A stretch of DNA of 64,000 nucleotides, taken from CAJQQK01 sp965224225. GTDB taxonomy: Bacteria; Pseudomonadota; Alphaproteobacteria; Rhizobiales; Hyphomicrobiaceae. The notes under the pieces are model-generated. The model was not told the DNA's origin. It did not search any database and was given only the letters and a program-made list of their open reading frames with translations. Of this stretch, positions 8,428 to 17,014 are shown piece by piece. The stretch is taken from the NCBI GenBank assembly GCA_965224225.1, contig CBDCZF010000026.1:42814-106813 (forward strand), read 5' to 3'. Each line of letters opens with the position of its first letter. The stretch's first letter is position 1. A program made the translations under genes and the position numbers.

Positions 8428-9417
8428 ATGACCATGACCTTTACCCTGCGCCGCGCAATGCTATCCGCTGCCGTCATTGTCACGGTAGCATTCGTTGCAT
8501 TCGCCGCGAGCCGGTTGCTGGGCGACCCTGTCGATCATTTGCTGGATCAGCAGGCAAGCGTTGCCGAGCGCGCCAGACTGATCGCCGATCTGGGCCTCGA
8601 TCAGCCCTTGTTGTATCAGTTCTGGCGCTACATCCAGGGCGCCGCCTGTCTCGATTTCGGCCAATCGTATCACCAGGGCCGCCCGGTCCTCACGATCATC
8701 GCGGAGCGCGTGCCGGCATCGATCGAACTCGCCGCACTTGCCATGTTGGTATCTCTCGTAATCGGCATTCCGGCCGGCATTCTTGCTGCGGCGAGACCCC
8801 GCTCGCTGCTTGGGCGTCTGATCACGGCAGTGGCATTGCTTGGCGTGTCGCTGCCGACATTCTTGCTGGGTGTATTACTCATCTGGATATTCTCGGTCGA
8901 GTTTGCCTGGCTGCCGGCTTTCGGTCGGGGCGAAACGGTTGATCTCGGCTGGTGGCAGACGGGATTGTTGACCAGGGATGGCTTGCAATCTCTGGTCCTA
9001 CCGGTCACGGCGCTGGCCGTCTATCAGCTGACCTACGTGGTGCGCCTCGTGCGCATCGAAATTCTAAAGGCACTCAATGCGAACTACGTAACTTACGCGG
9101 TGGCGCGCGGACTGCCGTGGCACGTCATCCTGTTTCGCCATGCCGGTGCCAATGCGGCCGGCGCTTTGATCTCGATGTTGAGCTTGCAGTTCGGCCATCT
9201 CATCACCTTCGCGATCATCACCGAAACCGTGTTCCAGTGGCCGGGGCTCGGTCTCCTGCTGATCACGTCGATCAACCATGTCGACACGCCTGTTCTCGGC
9301 GCCTATCTGATGCTCGTTGCGACAATATTCGTCGTGATCAATCTGATCGCGGATGCAGCGCTCCGTGTGGTCGATCCACGCGTGAGGGATGCGCATGTGG
9401 GCAATCGGGTAACGTGA
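8428..9417 (+). CDS. ABC transporter permease, peptide/opine/nickel (DppB) type
   Basis: This integral membrane protein of 329 residues has the DppB family plan: a first helix at the N-terminus, a periplasmic segment with GDPVDHLLDQQAS and the family phrase GLDQPLLYQFWRYIQGA, then five hydrophobic helices. The cytoplasmic coupling loop reads YVTYAVARGLPWHVILFRHAG, the EAA-like contact for an ATPase. The ATG at 8428 (MTMTFTLRRAML) is preferred over a TTG at 8386. Its stop overlaps the GTG of the next gene, so the two are translationally coupled. No ATPase or peptide-type binding protein gene follows in this window. Confidence 0.88.
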   Translation: MTMTFTLRRAMLSAAVIVTVAFVAFAASRLLGDPVDHLLDQQASVAERARLIADLGLDQPLLYQFWRYIQGAACLDFGQSYHQGRPVLTIIAERVPASIELAALAMLVSLVIGIPAGILAAARPRSLLGRLITAVALLGVSLPTFLLGVLLIWIFSVEFAWLPAFGRGETVDLGWWQTGLLTRDGLQSLVLPVTALAVYQLTYVVRLVRIEILKALNANYVTYAVARGLPWHVILFRHAGANAAGALISMLSLQFGHLITFAIITETVFQWPGLGLLLITSINHVDTPVLGAYLMLVATIFVVINLIADAALRVVDPRVRDAHVGNRVT

Positions 9418-10385
9418 CCGGTCAATCGCGATATTCGGTCGTGGACCGATGGGGCGCACGTCTCGAAGCCATAGGCTGCGAAAGTGCCCCGACCGGAGAG
9501 CTGTGCCCGCGCCGGACGATGCGATGGACTCCTGGCGCATGCCTTGCTGCGACCACCGTTGGTCTATTGTTCCTGGCAGCGTTGTTGGCGCCTTTGATTG
9601 CGTCCGATGGTCCTGACGGTCGAGCCGTTCTCAATCTTGGCGATGCCCTGCAATCTCCGATGTCGACCAGTGCTGCCACGGGTCAGTTCTATCTACTTGG
9701 CAGCGATGCGCTTGGACGCGATCTGCTGTCGATGATCCTCCATGGATTGCGTTCTTCGCTGTTCGTTGCAGCCGGTGCGGTCGGTCTGGCCGTCACTCTC
9801 GGGACTGCAATAGGTCTCGTCGCCGGGTTTCGCGGTGGCTGGTTCGATGCCGTTGCGATGCGCATCGCCGACGCCCAGCTTTCGATCCCCTGCATCCTGG
9901 TCACGCTGCTCATTTTCGGTCTCGCCCGTTCGCTGCCCGCGCCGGCCGAGCGCGACGTGATTATGACCTGGCTGCTGGTTGCAGCCATCGGGCTTGCCTA
10001 TTGGGTTCAGTTTGCCCGTCTCGTGCGCGCCATCGTGATTGGTGAAAAGCTTGAAGGCTACATCGAGGCGGCCAATGCGACCGGAGTGAGCGATCTGCGC
10101 ATCGCCTCGCGCCACATCCTGCCTGCGGCCTTCGCGCCGGTCGGTGTCGTTGCCGCCACCAGTTTCACGATGGCGATCATCTGCGAGGCAACGCTATCCT
10201 ACCTCGGACTTGGCCTGCCGCCGGCCCAGCCGTCGCTCGGAACACTCATCCAATCGGGGCAGGATCATCTCTATTCCGGCGAGTGGTGGCTGCTGGTATT
10301 CCCAGCGGTCACCCTCGTTATTCTGTCAACCGCCCTCAACTGGCTTTGCGATCATGTATTCGGGCGGTATTTCGTCTGCTGTTAG
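9414..10385 (+). CDS. ABC transporter permease, peptide/opine/nickel (DppC) type
   Basis: The partner permease starts at a GTG sharing four bases (GTGA) with the end of the DppB-like gene. Its 323 residues include the typical DppC features: an N-terminal helix (LAATTVGLLFLAALLAPLIA), the periplasmic phrase LLGSDALGRDLLSMILHGLRSSL, and the EAA loop EGYIEAANATGVSDLRIASRHILP. The end reads GLPPAQPSLGTLIQSGQDHL. Together the pair should form the channel of a peptide- or opine-type importer. ATP-binding subunits must come from elsewhere. The upstream LivJ-like binding protein is of a different class and need not belong to it. Confidence 0.88.
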   Translation: MTGQSRYSVVDRWGARLEAIGCESAPTGELCPRRTMRWTPGACLAATTVGLLFLAALLAPLIASDGPDGRAVLNLGDALQSPMSTSAATGQFYLLGSDALGRDLLSMILHGLRSSLFVAAGAVGLAVTLGTAIGLVAGFRGGWFDAVAMRIADAQLSIPCILVTLLIFGLARSLPAPAERDVIMTWLLVAAIGLAYWVQFARLVRAIVIGEKLEGYIEAANATGVSDLRIASRHILPAAFAPVGVVAATSFTMAIICEATLSYLGLGLPPAQPSLGTLIQSGQDHLYSGEWWLLVFPAVTLVILSTALNWLCDHVFGRYFVCC

Positions 10386-10402
10386 CTTTAAATGCACCGC
10401 TG

Positions 10403-11335
10403 TCAGATGCCGGCTGGCGCCTCGATGCGGTAAAACCTGAGGGCATTCCGGGCGAACAGTTTCTGCCTGTCACTCTCGCTGAAATGCGCAACGACGCGCT
10501 TGTAGGTTGAATAGATATAGTCCCAGCTGCCTTTGAGCCCGTCGACGGGATAGTTCGATGCAAACATGCAGCGTTCGACGCCGAACATGCAAATTGCATC
10601 GAGAATAATCGGCTGGTTGGCGCTGAGTGTGTATGGCTCGCCGAGGACAGGCAGGCCGGAAATCTTGCAGGCAACGTTGTCACATGCGGCCAGCGCCGCC
10701 AAGCCGCGCCGCCAGACGGCCAGCGCCTCGGCCGAGCGGTCCATCGGATAGCCTGTGTGATTGAGTATCACGCGCAGGTCCGGGTTCTCGCGCACGACCT
10801 CGGCAGCTTCCTCGAGATGCCACCACGGCACGCGCAAATCCCACGAAAGATCGTGCTTCCGGAGGAGATCAAGACCACGGCGCCAGTTGGGATCTTGCAG
10901 GCTTCGCGGCTCGCCAGCGACACTGTCATCGGGTCCTTTCGAGATGACCGGCTTGGTGCGGATGCCGCGCACCAGCGGATAGGCCTTGTGCTGCAGCAGG
11001 ATCTCTTCCGAGTTGGGCTCGTCGATCCAGGCATGCGCGACGATCGCATTGGGCATGGCGAATTCGTCAGCAATGGCGCTGACCCATGCCGTCTCGGCCA
11101 CCTGCCGGTCGCGCTGGCACTCGGCCTCGATGTGGACGGTGGCAATCACGTTATGGAGTGCGGTGTCACGGTGGTACTCGGGCGGCAGATAGGTTCGCCT
11201 GAGCGCCGAGTTGTCACCCATGTAGGCGTGCTCGCCACTCGTCAGCCAGGGATAGGAAAGATCACCTTCGAGGTTCCAGAGGTGATGATGGGCATCAACG
11301 ATCGGCATTGGATCATAAAGTTCCGGGCGCTTCAT
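10403..11335 (-). CDS. Amidohydrolase family 2 (COG3618-like) metal-dependent hydrolase
   Basis: The 310-residue protein is a TIM-barrel amidohydrolase of the group that includes lactone and 2-pyrone-4,6-dicarboxylate hydrolases. It opens with the metal-site motif VDAHHHLW near residue 13. It then shows VIATVHIEAE, a conserved LNHTGYPMDRS and the late catalytic-aspartate region MFASNYPVDGLKGSWD. The ATG at 11335 has GGAGA just upstream. It is convergent with the permease operon and divergent from an MFS gene, with 221 bases between start codons. The substrate is not predictable; a lactone or carboxylated ring compound is a reasonable guess. Confidence 0.85.
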   Translation of the reverse strand: MKRPELYDPMPIVDAHHHLWNLEGDLSYPWLTSGEHAYMGDNSALRRTYLPPEYHRDTALHNVIATVHIEAECQRDRQVAETAWVSAIADEFAMPNAIVAHAWIDEPNSEEILLQHKAYPLVRGIRTKPVISKGPDDSVAGEPRSLQDPNWRRGLDLLRKHDLSWDLRVPWWHLEEAAEVVRENPDLRVILNHTGYPMDRSAEALAVWRRGLAALAACDNVACKISGLPVLGEPYTLSANQPIILDAICMFGVERCMFASNYPVDGLKGSWDYIYSTYKRVVAHFSESDRQKLFARNALRFYRIEAPAGI

Positions 11336-11556
11336 TGAGGTCTCCGTGACATTGCTGATCGGGGGCGCGAGACATGCAGGACTCTGGGCAGTCGCTGATC
11401 CGTTTATGGATACCTTTTCCGACGATATCCCCTCCCAGATCAGCGCGAGCGCCAACCAATGAGCCAGACAGTATATTGAATGGGATCGAAGATAACGGCA
11501 ACGCGAAAACCGGATGGGGCATGCTCGGCATTCTTGGCCGTGAATGACGCGCGCTG

Positions 11557-12789
11557 ATGGGGCCAAATAAAGAGAGTATCGAGCAGCCTGTGAGGCAAAA
11601 CTACATCCTGTTTTGGATGTGTATCCTGGTCGGCATCAATCAGCTTGGCTTCGGGGCGATGATACCGTCGCTGCCGCTCTATGCGCAGTCCTTTGGTGTC
11701 ACTGCTTCGGCGATTGGCATGGCGGTCGGCGTTTACGGGCTCGCACGGTTCCTGGTCGCACTGCCTGCCGGGCGCGTATCGGACGGCCTCGGGCGCCGCC
11801 ACGCGCTGGCGCTTGGCGGACTGGTTTCGGGCCTCGGCAATCTCTGGTGTGCCTGGGCCGTGAGCTATCCGGAATTCATCGTGGCCCGTTTCGTTGCCGG
11901 CGCCGGCGCCGGCATGATCGTCACCACCGGGCACATCGTACTGGCAGACATCAGCACGCCTGCGCGCCGCGGGCGGATGCTGTCGATCTACATGGGGACG
12001 TTCATTTTTGCAGTCGGGATCGGCCCTTATCCCGGCGGGCTGCTGGCGGAACACTACGGCCTGGCCGCTCCCTTCGTTGCAAATGGCATCGCCAGCCTTT
12101 TGGCGATGCTCGTTGCCTGGTTTGCGTTGACGGAAACACGGGATCTGTCTCCTGCAAGGCGGGCAGCAGGCGGCGGAATGCCGCCGCTTACCGATCAAAT
12201 GCGCATTCTCGGTGGCCGGGTCGGGTTCATGCTGGCAAGCCTGCTGAGCTTCATGAATGCCTTCGTGCGCACGGGCGCCTTGTTCGCCATTGTTCCAATC
12301 CTCGCGACGGCCGGCCTCGGACTGTCCATCGCGGAAATCGGGTTCGCCTTGATGCTCGGCAGTGTTTCGGGCTTGCTGGCCGCCTATCCTGCCGGCTGGA
12401 TAGCGGACTACTTCGGCCGCAAGGCAGTTATCGTGCCGGCAACCATGTTAGCCGGCGTCTCGATGATCGTATTCTATCTGGCGCCTTCCTACGTGTGGTT
12501 CATCGTTGCTTCCGTCATCTGGGGGATTGCCAGTACCGTTGGCGGTTCTGCGCCCGCAGCCTATGCTGCCGATACCGCACCTGCCGGCATGAATGCTGCA
12601 GCAATGAGTACGTTTCGCTGGATGAGTGATGCAGGTTATGTGATCGGGCCATTTGCACTCGGCGCCATGATGGATTTGTTCGGTCCGATGGCGGCGCTGT
12701 TTTTCTCGGCCGTTTTGTTGCTTGGCGTCGGCACGGCCTTCGCCATTTGGGCACCCGAAACGTTTCGCGGCCGGGATGTCGGCCGTTGA
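11557..12789 (+). CDS. MFS transporter, drug/metabolite exporter type
   Basis: This 410-residue protein has about 12 hydrophobic helices. The first MFS half carries GINQLGFGAMIPSLPLYAQSFG and the loop 2-3 motif AGRVSDGLGRRHALALGG, typical of proton-driven exporters; the second half repeats it as AGWIADYFGRKAVIVP. It should sit in the inner membrane. No ligand can be inferred. The downstream secreted FGE-like gene starts 28 bases after its stop and may be cotranscribed. Confidence 0.85.
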   Translation: MGPNKESIEQPVRQNYILFWMCILVGINQLGFGAMIPSLPLYAQSFGVTASAIGMAVGVYGLARFLVALPAGRVSDGLGRRHALALGGLVSGLGNLWCAWAVSYPEFIVARFVAGAGAGMIVTTGHIVLADISTPARRGRMLSIYMGTFIFAVGIGPYPGGLLAEHYGLAAPFVANGIASLLAMLVAWFALTETRDLSPARRAAGGGMPPLTDQMRILGGRVGFMLASLLSFMNAFVRTGALFAIVPILATAGLGLSIAEIGFALMLGSVSGLLAAYPAGWIADYFGRKAVIVPATMLAGVSMIVFYLAPSYVWFIVASVIWGIASTVGGSAPAAYAADTAPAGMNAAAMSTFRWMSDAGYVIGPFALGAMMDLFGPMAALFFSAVLLLGVGTAFAIWAPETFRGRDVGR

Positions 12790-12817
12790 TCGTAATCCGC
12801 GGGATTGTGGAGGGACG

Positions 12818-13513
12818 ATGAAAACGAAAATCATCATCGCGGGGCTCGTTCTGCTTGCCGGCTCTATCGGCGCTTCGGCCGGTGAACGCATCGTCATCGG
12901 CGGGTTCGCAATTGACGAGACCGAAGTTACTATCGAGGCGTTTCAGTCATTCATGGAGCGCCGGCAGCAAAAAACGGTAGCAGAGCGCGAAGGCGGCGGC
13001 TTCGAGTACGACGCCGGCTGGACACGGCGCAAAGGCTGGACGTGGGCGCGCCCCTACGGGGAGACCGCAGACGACGGAGAGCCCGCCGTGCACATCACAT
13101 GGCAGGAAGCCTCGGACTACTGCAATAGCCTCGGCGGGCGCCTGCCAAGCTTCGAGGAATGGAAACTGGCCGCCTATACCGAAACGCGCACCTCTCCGAC
13201 GGACGGCTTTGTGACGGGGCGGACCTATGCCTATCCCGTCGGCGATGACCCGGGCGGCATGAACAATTCACGCCAGCGCCACGTGCCGGTCGCAACCACC
13301 AAGCGCGGCGTGAACGGCCTCTACGATATGGGCGCCAACGTCTGGGAATGGCTGGCAGACCGGCGTGGTGACAGCGCACTGACGGCCGGTGGGTCGTGGT
13401 GGTACGGCCCGGAAATGACACGCGTCGAGGGGGCGCAATGGAAGCCTGCGAAATTCTACGCGATCTACATCGGTTTTCGTTGCGCTTATGACGTGAAGCG
13501 GCCGCGGGGCTAA
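12818..13513 (+). CDS. Secreted formylglycine-generating-enzyme-like (SUMF1/FGE-sulfatase domain) protein
   Basis: The ATG at 12818 has GGAGGGA in front and encodes a signal peptide (MKTKIIIAGLVLLAGSIGASA). The roughly 210-residue mature protein is a compact FGE-sulfatase domain: FAIDETEVTIEAFQSFM, then HITWQEASDYCNSLGGRLPSFEEWKLAAY, NGLYDMGANVWEWLADRRG and GGSWWYGP, ending FRCAYD. Family members oxidise sulfatase cysteines, but many secreted ones have other or no known roles. No sulfatase is nearby. Its stop overlaps that of the convergent MetE-like gene. Confidence 0.82.
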   Translation: MKTKIIIAGLVLLAGSIGASAGERIVIGGFAIDETEVTIEAFQSFMERRQQKTVAEREGGGFEYDAGWTRRKGWTWARPYGETADDGEPAVHITWQEASDYCNSLGGRLPSFEEWKLAAYTETRTSPTDGFVTGRTYAYPVGDDPGGMNNSRQRHVPVATTKRGVNGLYDMGANVWEWLADRRGDSALTAGGSWWYGPEMTRVEGAQWKPAKFYAIYIGFRCAYDVKRPRG

Positions 13514-14667
13514 AACAATCGCGACGCGGCCAGGTCCGCGCCTTGGCGCATCGCCCGGAGTTTCGCCCAGACGACATCGGCCGTGACACGGCCCATGCCG
13601 GCGGAGGTATCGAAACCGCAGTCGGTGCCGGCCATGATCCGGCCGGCATCGCCGATGACCTCGGCCGCGCGCTCGAGCCGTTCGGCAATCACCTCCGGAT
13701 GCTCGACGAAATTCGTCGTCGTATCGATGACGCCGACCAGCAGCGACTGATCTTTGGCCAGCGGAAAATCGCGAAACACATTGATCTCATGCTGATGGCG
13801 CGGGTTGGCGAAGGGCAGCATGTAGGCGCCGACGTTGCTTTCCATGATCGCCTCGACAATGTCGCTAAGCGGCACGTCCTGATCATGCGGTGATTCGTAA
13901 TTGCCCCAGCACACGTGCAGGCGAATGCGATCTCGGGGTAGGCCGGCGGTGACGCGATTGATCTGGGCAACGACGCCTCTCACGAAATCCACGAACGCGC
14001 CGACCGGCTGATCGGCATAGGTGATGTGGCGTTCGAGTGCGAGGTCGGGCGCGTCGATCTGCAAGATGAAGCCGGCCTCGATCGCCGCACGGTACTCAAC
14101 GCTCAGTGCATCGGCGACAGCGGCAAGGTATTCCTCGAAGCTGTCGTAGTGCTGGTTTTTCATCGCCATCGCAACGATACCCGGTGAGGGCGCCGTCATG
14201 AACGCGTCGGCAAACGCACCTTCGTGCTGCGCGAGCGCCTCTTTGAAGATCCTGATTTCATCGGCGTTTGCACGGCCATCGCCGTATTGGACGGGCCCAA
14301 TCGCCATCGGTGGCGCGAAATTGCTCACTGCCGGCCTGGCCGCCATCGCCTGCCGGCGTGCTTCGGCGAATTCGGGGTAGGCCCTGAGTTCGCTGCCGCC
14401 GGGCCGCTGCCAGCTGCTACCGAAGCCCGACATGCGACGCTCGACGTAGAGGAAGAAGGCCTCGCGGACCTGCTCACCGTCGCTCGGGATGTCGATGCCG
14501 GCCTCTCGTTGTCGCTCGACGACCCAGTGTGTTGCAGCTTCTGCCTCTCGTGCCAGCTCGGCCTCGTCGATCGCTTCGCCTCGCGCACGTCGTGCATAGA
14601 GGTCGACAAGGTTTGCAGGGCGCGGCAGGCTGCCGGCGTGTGAAGTGAGAATTCGATGTTTGGTCAA
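13510..14667 (-). CDS. Cobalamin-independent methionine synthase II-like protein (MetE C-terminal domain)
   Basis: About 385 residues correspond to the catalytic C-terminal barrel of MetE without its N-terminal half. It begins KHRILTSHAGSLPRP; later come the HVCWGNYESPHDQDVPL and GVIDTTTNFVEHPE segments, and MAGTDCGFDTSAGMGRV holds the zinc-site cysteine. Stand-alone members of COG0620 are often methyltransferases or epoxide-opening enzymes of unknown substrate. The TTG at 14667 gives the family-like N-terminus and overlaps the stop of a small upstream frame (TTGA); an ATG at 14727 would add 20 unlikely residues. Confidence 0.82.
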   Translation of the reverse strand: MTKHRILTSHAGSLPRPANLVDLYARRARGEAIDEAELAREAEAATHWVVERQREAGIDIPSDGEQVREAFFLYVERRMSGFGSSWQRPGGSELRAYPEFAEARRQAMAARPAVSNFAPPMAIGPVQYGDGRANADEIRIFKEALAQHEGAFADAFMTAPSPGIVAMAMKNQHYDSFEEYLAAVADALSVEYRAAIEAGFILQIDAPDLALERHITYADQPVGAFVDFVRGVVAQINRVTAGLPRDRIRLHVCWGNYESPHDQDVPLSDIVEAIMESNVGAYMLPFANPRHQHEINVFRDFPLAKDQSLLVGVIDTTTNFVEHPEVIAERLERAAEVIGDAGRIMAGTDCGFDTSAGMGRVTADVVWAKLRAMRQGADLAASRLF

Positions 14668-14876
14668 GGCTGTTTCCGCTCGAGATGTTCGATCAGTCGG
14701 TCGAGGCTGTGCATTTCGGCGGGCCACCGTAGCTCAATTTCGGTGTGCTCGACCAGTAGCGTGATATTCGTTACCGTGACGGCGAGAGTGAAGCGGGGTT
14801 TCCGGTACGACGCTATGATGTGCATCGCTTCGACACGCGGAGCGTGAATGCTTCTGAGATAGGTGGAATGAGACAT
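14664..14876 (-). CDS. Small hypothetical protein coupled to the MetE-like gene
   Basis: A 70-residue frame ends in TGA overlapping the TTG start of the MetE-like gene. It has mostly G/C third codon positions and a plausible strand-then-helix C-terminus (TEIELRWPAEMHSLDRLIEHLE). Against it, the ATG at 14876 overlaps the start codon of the divergent LLM oxidoreductase, leaving no room for an independent leader. A shorter start at ATG 14825 is possible. I do not recognise it. Confidence 0.35.
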   Translation of the reverse strand: MSHSTYLRSIHAPRVEAMHIIASYRKPRFTLAVTVTNITLLVEHTEIELRWPAEMHSLDRLIEHLERKQP

Positions 14877-15783
14877 GGCACGCATTCAGCTTGGCGCAGC
14901 GCTTCCCCTGAGCGACATCGGCGGTGATCCGGAAACGGTGAATGCGTTTGCAGCGTCCGCGGAAGCGCTCGGCTACGATCATTTGTGTGCGACTGACCAC
15001 GTTCTTGGCGTCAACGTGGCGAGCCGGCCCGATTGGGGCGCTCGCAACACTTCGGCAGACCTGTTCCACGATCCCTTCGTGTTGTTTGGTTTTCTCGCCC
15101 ATGCCACCCGCCGCATCGGATTTTCGGTGCAGGTACTGATCCTGGCACAGCGCCAGACGGCACTGGTTGCCAAGCAAGCGGCCTGTGTCGATGTTCTCTC
15201 GGGCGGGCGTTTGCGTCTCGGTATCGGTATCGGCTGGAACGAGGCGGAGTTCATCGGGCTCAATGAGGACTGGTCGAGCCGCGGTGTACGTTCAGCCGAG
15301 CAGGTCGAAGTCATGCGTGAACTGTGGGCCAAGGACCATGTCACGTTCGAAGGCCGCTGGCACAACATCCCCGACGCCGGTATCAATCCGCGTCCGGCTT
15401 CTGGGCGAATACCGATTTGGTTCGGCGGCCATCATCCCAATTCGGTCAAACGAGCCGCCCGGCTGGCCGACGGCTGGATGATGCTGGAGCATCCACCGGG
15501 CCCCGATGCTGTTGCTGCATTCGACGATCTGCGCCGACAAGCCCGGGAGGCTGGACGCAACCCCGACGACATCGGCCTCGAAGTCTGGATGTCGCCGGTT
15601 GGTGAACCGGCCGAATGGCGCGAGGAAGTTCGGTTCTGGCGGCAGGCCGGCGTAACCCACATTACCTGCAACAACAGTTTCGGCCGCTATTACCACAAGC
15701 GCATCCCGGGCCGCTCACTGAACGAGCACATCGACGGGATCGGCCGTTTCATCGAAGCCGTGCGCGACGAACTGGGCGAGTGA
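14875..15783 (+). CDS. LLM-class F420/flavin-dependent oxidoreductase
   Basis: The 302-residue protein is a luciferase-like monooxygenase fold enzyme. Markers are GAALPLSDIGGDPETV at the N-terminus, AEALGYDHLCATDHV, ARRIGFSV-like TRRIGFSVQVLILAQRQT, and GGRLRLGIGIGWNEAEF, which lines the cofactor site. The later phrase IPIWFGGHHPNSVKRAARLADGW is typical of F420-dependent members. GGTGG precedes the ATG. It leads a short run with a dienelactone hydrolase and a small DUF protein, suggesting catabolism of an aromatic or cyclic compound. The cofactor (F420 or FMN) and substrate cannot be decided by eye. Confidence 0.87.
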   Translation: MARIQLGAALPLSDIGGDPETVNAFAASAEALGYDHLCATDHVLGVNVASRPDWGARNTSADLFHDPFVLFGFLAHATRRIGFSVQVLILAQRQTALVAKQAACVDVLSGGRLRLGIGIGWNEAEFIGLNEDWSSRGVRSAEQVEVMRELWAKDHVTFEGRWHNIPDAGINPRPASGRIPIWFGGHHPNSVKRAARLADGWMMLEHPPGPDAVAAFDDLRRQAREAGRNPDDIGLEVWMSPVGEPAEWREEVRFWRQAGVTHITCNNSFGRYYHKRIPGRSLNEHIDGIGRFIEAVRDELGE

Positions 15784-15838
15784 AGCTCAGTAAAGCTCTG
15801 TTGACACGAACAACATCAAGCTAGGGAGAAAGTTAGCG

Positions 15839-16588
15839 ATGTCCTTTTATCGAGGGATGACCTGCGAAAACGTTACGATCGAAGGTGATGGCGGCACGCC
15901 GATCACCGCCTATGTCGCAAAACCGTCAGGCTCGGGCCCGTTCCCGGGTGTTGTCTTGATCCACCATCTGCCTGGCTGGAGCGAATTGTACATCGAGACG
16001 ACCCGCCGCTTCGCCCATCACGGCTATCTCGCCATTTGCCACAACCTCTATGAACGATCCGGCGAAGGCCATCCCGACGATGTTGCCGCCAAGGTCAGGG
16101 CCGAAGGCGGCATCCCGGATGCCCAGATGGTCGGTGACACGGCCGCTGCCGTCAAATGGATGCGCAGCCAGCCCGAGGTCAACGGCAAGGTCGGCCTTTA
16201 CGGTTCCTGCTCGGGGGGGCGCCATGCCTTTATCTATGCCTGCCAGCGCGACGATGTCGATGCCTGCGTCGAACTCTGGGGCGGCCGGGTCGTGATGGGC
16301 CCCGATGAGCTCAACGACAAGACACCGGTCGCGCCGATCGACATGACCAAGGATCTCTCATGTCCATTGCTCGGCATCTTCGGCAATGACGACCGTGCAC
16401 CGAGCCCCGAGCAGGTCGACCAGCACGAGGCAGCCCTCAAGCAGCACGGTAAGTCCTACGAGTTCCATCGCTACGACGGTGCCGGCCACGGCATCAACTA
16501 CTGGCACCGCCCGCTCTACCGGCCGGAACAGGCGATGGACGGCTGGGCCAAGGTGTTCGCGTTCTTCAACAAGCATCTTTCGAATTGA
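15839..16588 (+). CDS. Dienelactone hydrolase family protein
   Basis: This is a 249-residue alpha/beta hydrolase with the cysteine nucleophile of dienelactone hydrolases: C124 in LYGSCSGGRHAF. The acid and histidine lie in GIFGNDDRAPSP and YDGAGHGINYWHRP. The family hydrolyses dienelactones in chlorocatechol breakdown, but many homologues act on other esters. An AGGGAGAAAG site precedes the ATG by about eight bases. It follows the LLM oxidoreductase by 55 bases and precedes a small protein by 9, so the three are probably one transcript. Confidence 0.88.
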   Translation: MSFYRGMTCENVTIEGDGGTPITAYVAKPSGSGPFPGVVLIHHLPGWSELYIETTRRFAHHGYLAICHNLYERSGEGHPDDVAAKVRAEGGIPDAQMVGDTAAAVKWMRSQPEVNGKVGLYGSCSGGRHAFIYACQRDDVDACVELWGGRVVMGPDELNDKTPVAPIDMTKDLSCPLLGIFGNDDRAPSPEQVDQHEAALKQHGKSYEFHRYDGAGHGINYWHRPLYRPEQAMDGWAKVFAFFNKHLSN

Positions 16589-16597
16589 GGTGAGATC

Positions 16598-16903
16598 ATG
16601 TGCACATCGATTATCGAAATTGCGCCGGCCGAAGGCATGGCCAAGCGTGACGATGCCTGGTTCGCGCTCACCCAATCGGTTGTCGCCTACGATCACGCCC
16701 GCCATGCGCCGCTCGGCGATGTCATCACGCTCGATTTCATCAACACGACGATGGAGCCGGGCGCCCGCGCCGCCGTGGAATTGACCCTTGAGGCCGCGAA
16801 GGAGCTGCAAGCAGCCCTCGGCCGGGCGATTGCAGCGGCCGAGTTCGAGGAAGCAGAGGTCCGCGGCAAGCGTTCGGAACCGAATTTGGATCGGGCCGCA
16901 TAG
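16598..16903 (+). CDS. Small conserved protein, DUF6295-like
   Basis: This is a 101-residue cytoplasmic protein beginning MCTSIIEIAPAEGMAKRDDAWFALTQSVVAYDH and continuing DVITLDFINTTMEPGARAAVELTLEAAKEL. The pattern (MCT start, WF, YDH, DF-N, ARVAVEL-like) resembles the DUF6295 family, whose function is unknown; I recall this family from memory, so the name is tentative. GAGGTGAG lies just before the ATG. It ends the LLM-DLH run and is convergent with the gentisate dioxygenase gene. Confidence 0.65.
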   Translation: MCTSIIEIAPAEGMAKRDDAWFALTQSVVAYDHARHAPLGDVITLDFINTTMEPGARAAVELTLEAAKELQAALGRAIAAAEFEEAEVRGKRSEPNLDRAA

Positions 16904-16907
16904 CGCA

Positions 16908-16959
16908 TATCCGATCGGATGGAACCGGCGTGGCCACATCGGTATCCTCCGATCGGATA
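16908..16959. terminator. Inverted repeat between convergent genes
   Basis: TATCCGATCGGA at 16908-16919 pairs with TCCGATCGGATA at 16948-16959. It sits between two converging genes and could end transcripts from both sides. Each arm is itself nearly a palindrome (CCGATCGG). No U-run follows. Confidence 0.4.
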
Positions 16960-17014
16960 GCCGTTTGCCGCGGATCTTACTGTCTGCAGGTCGATCAACC
17001 GCAGCCGGCCATGC

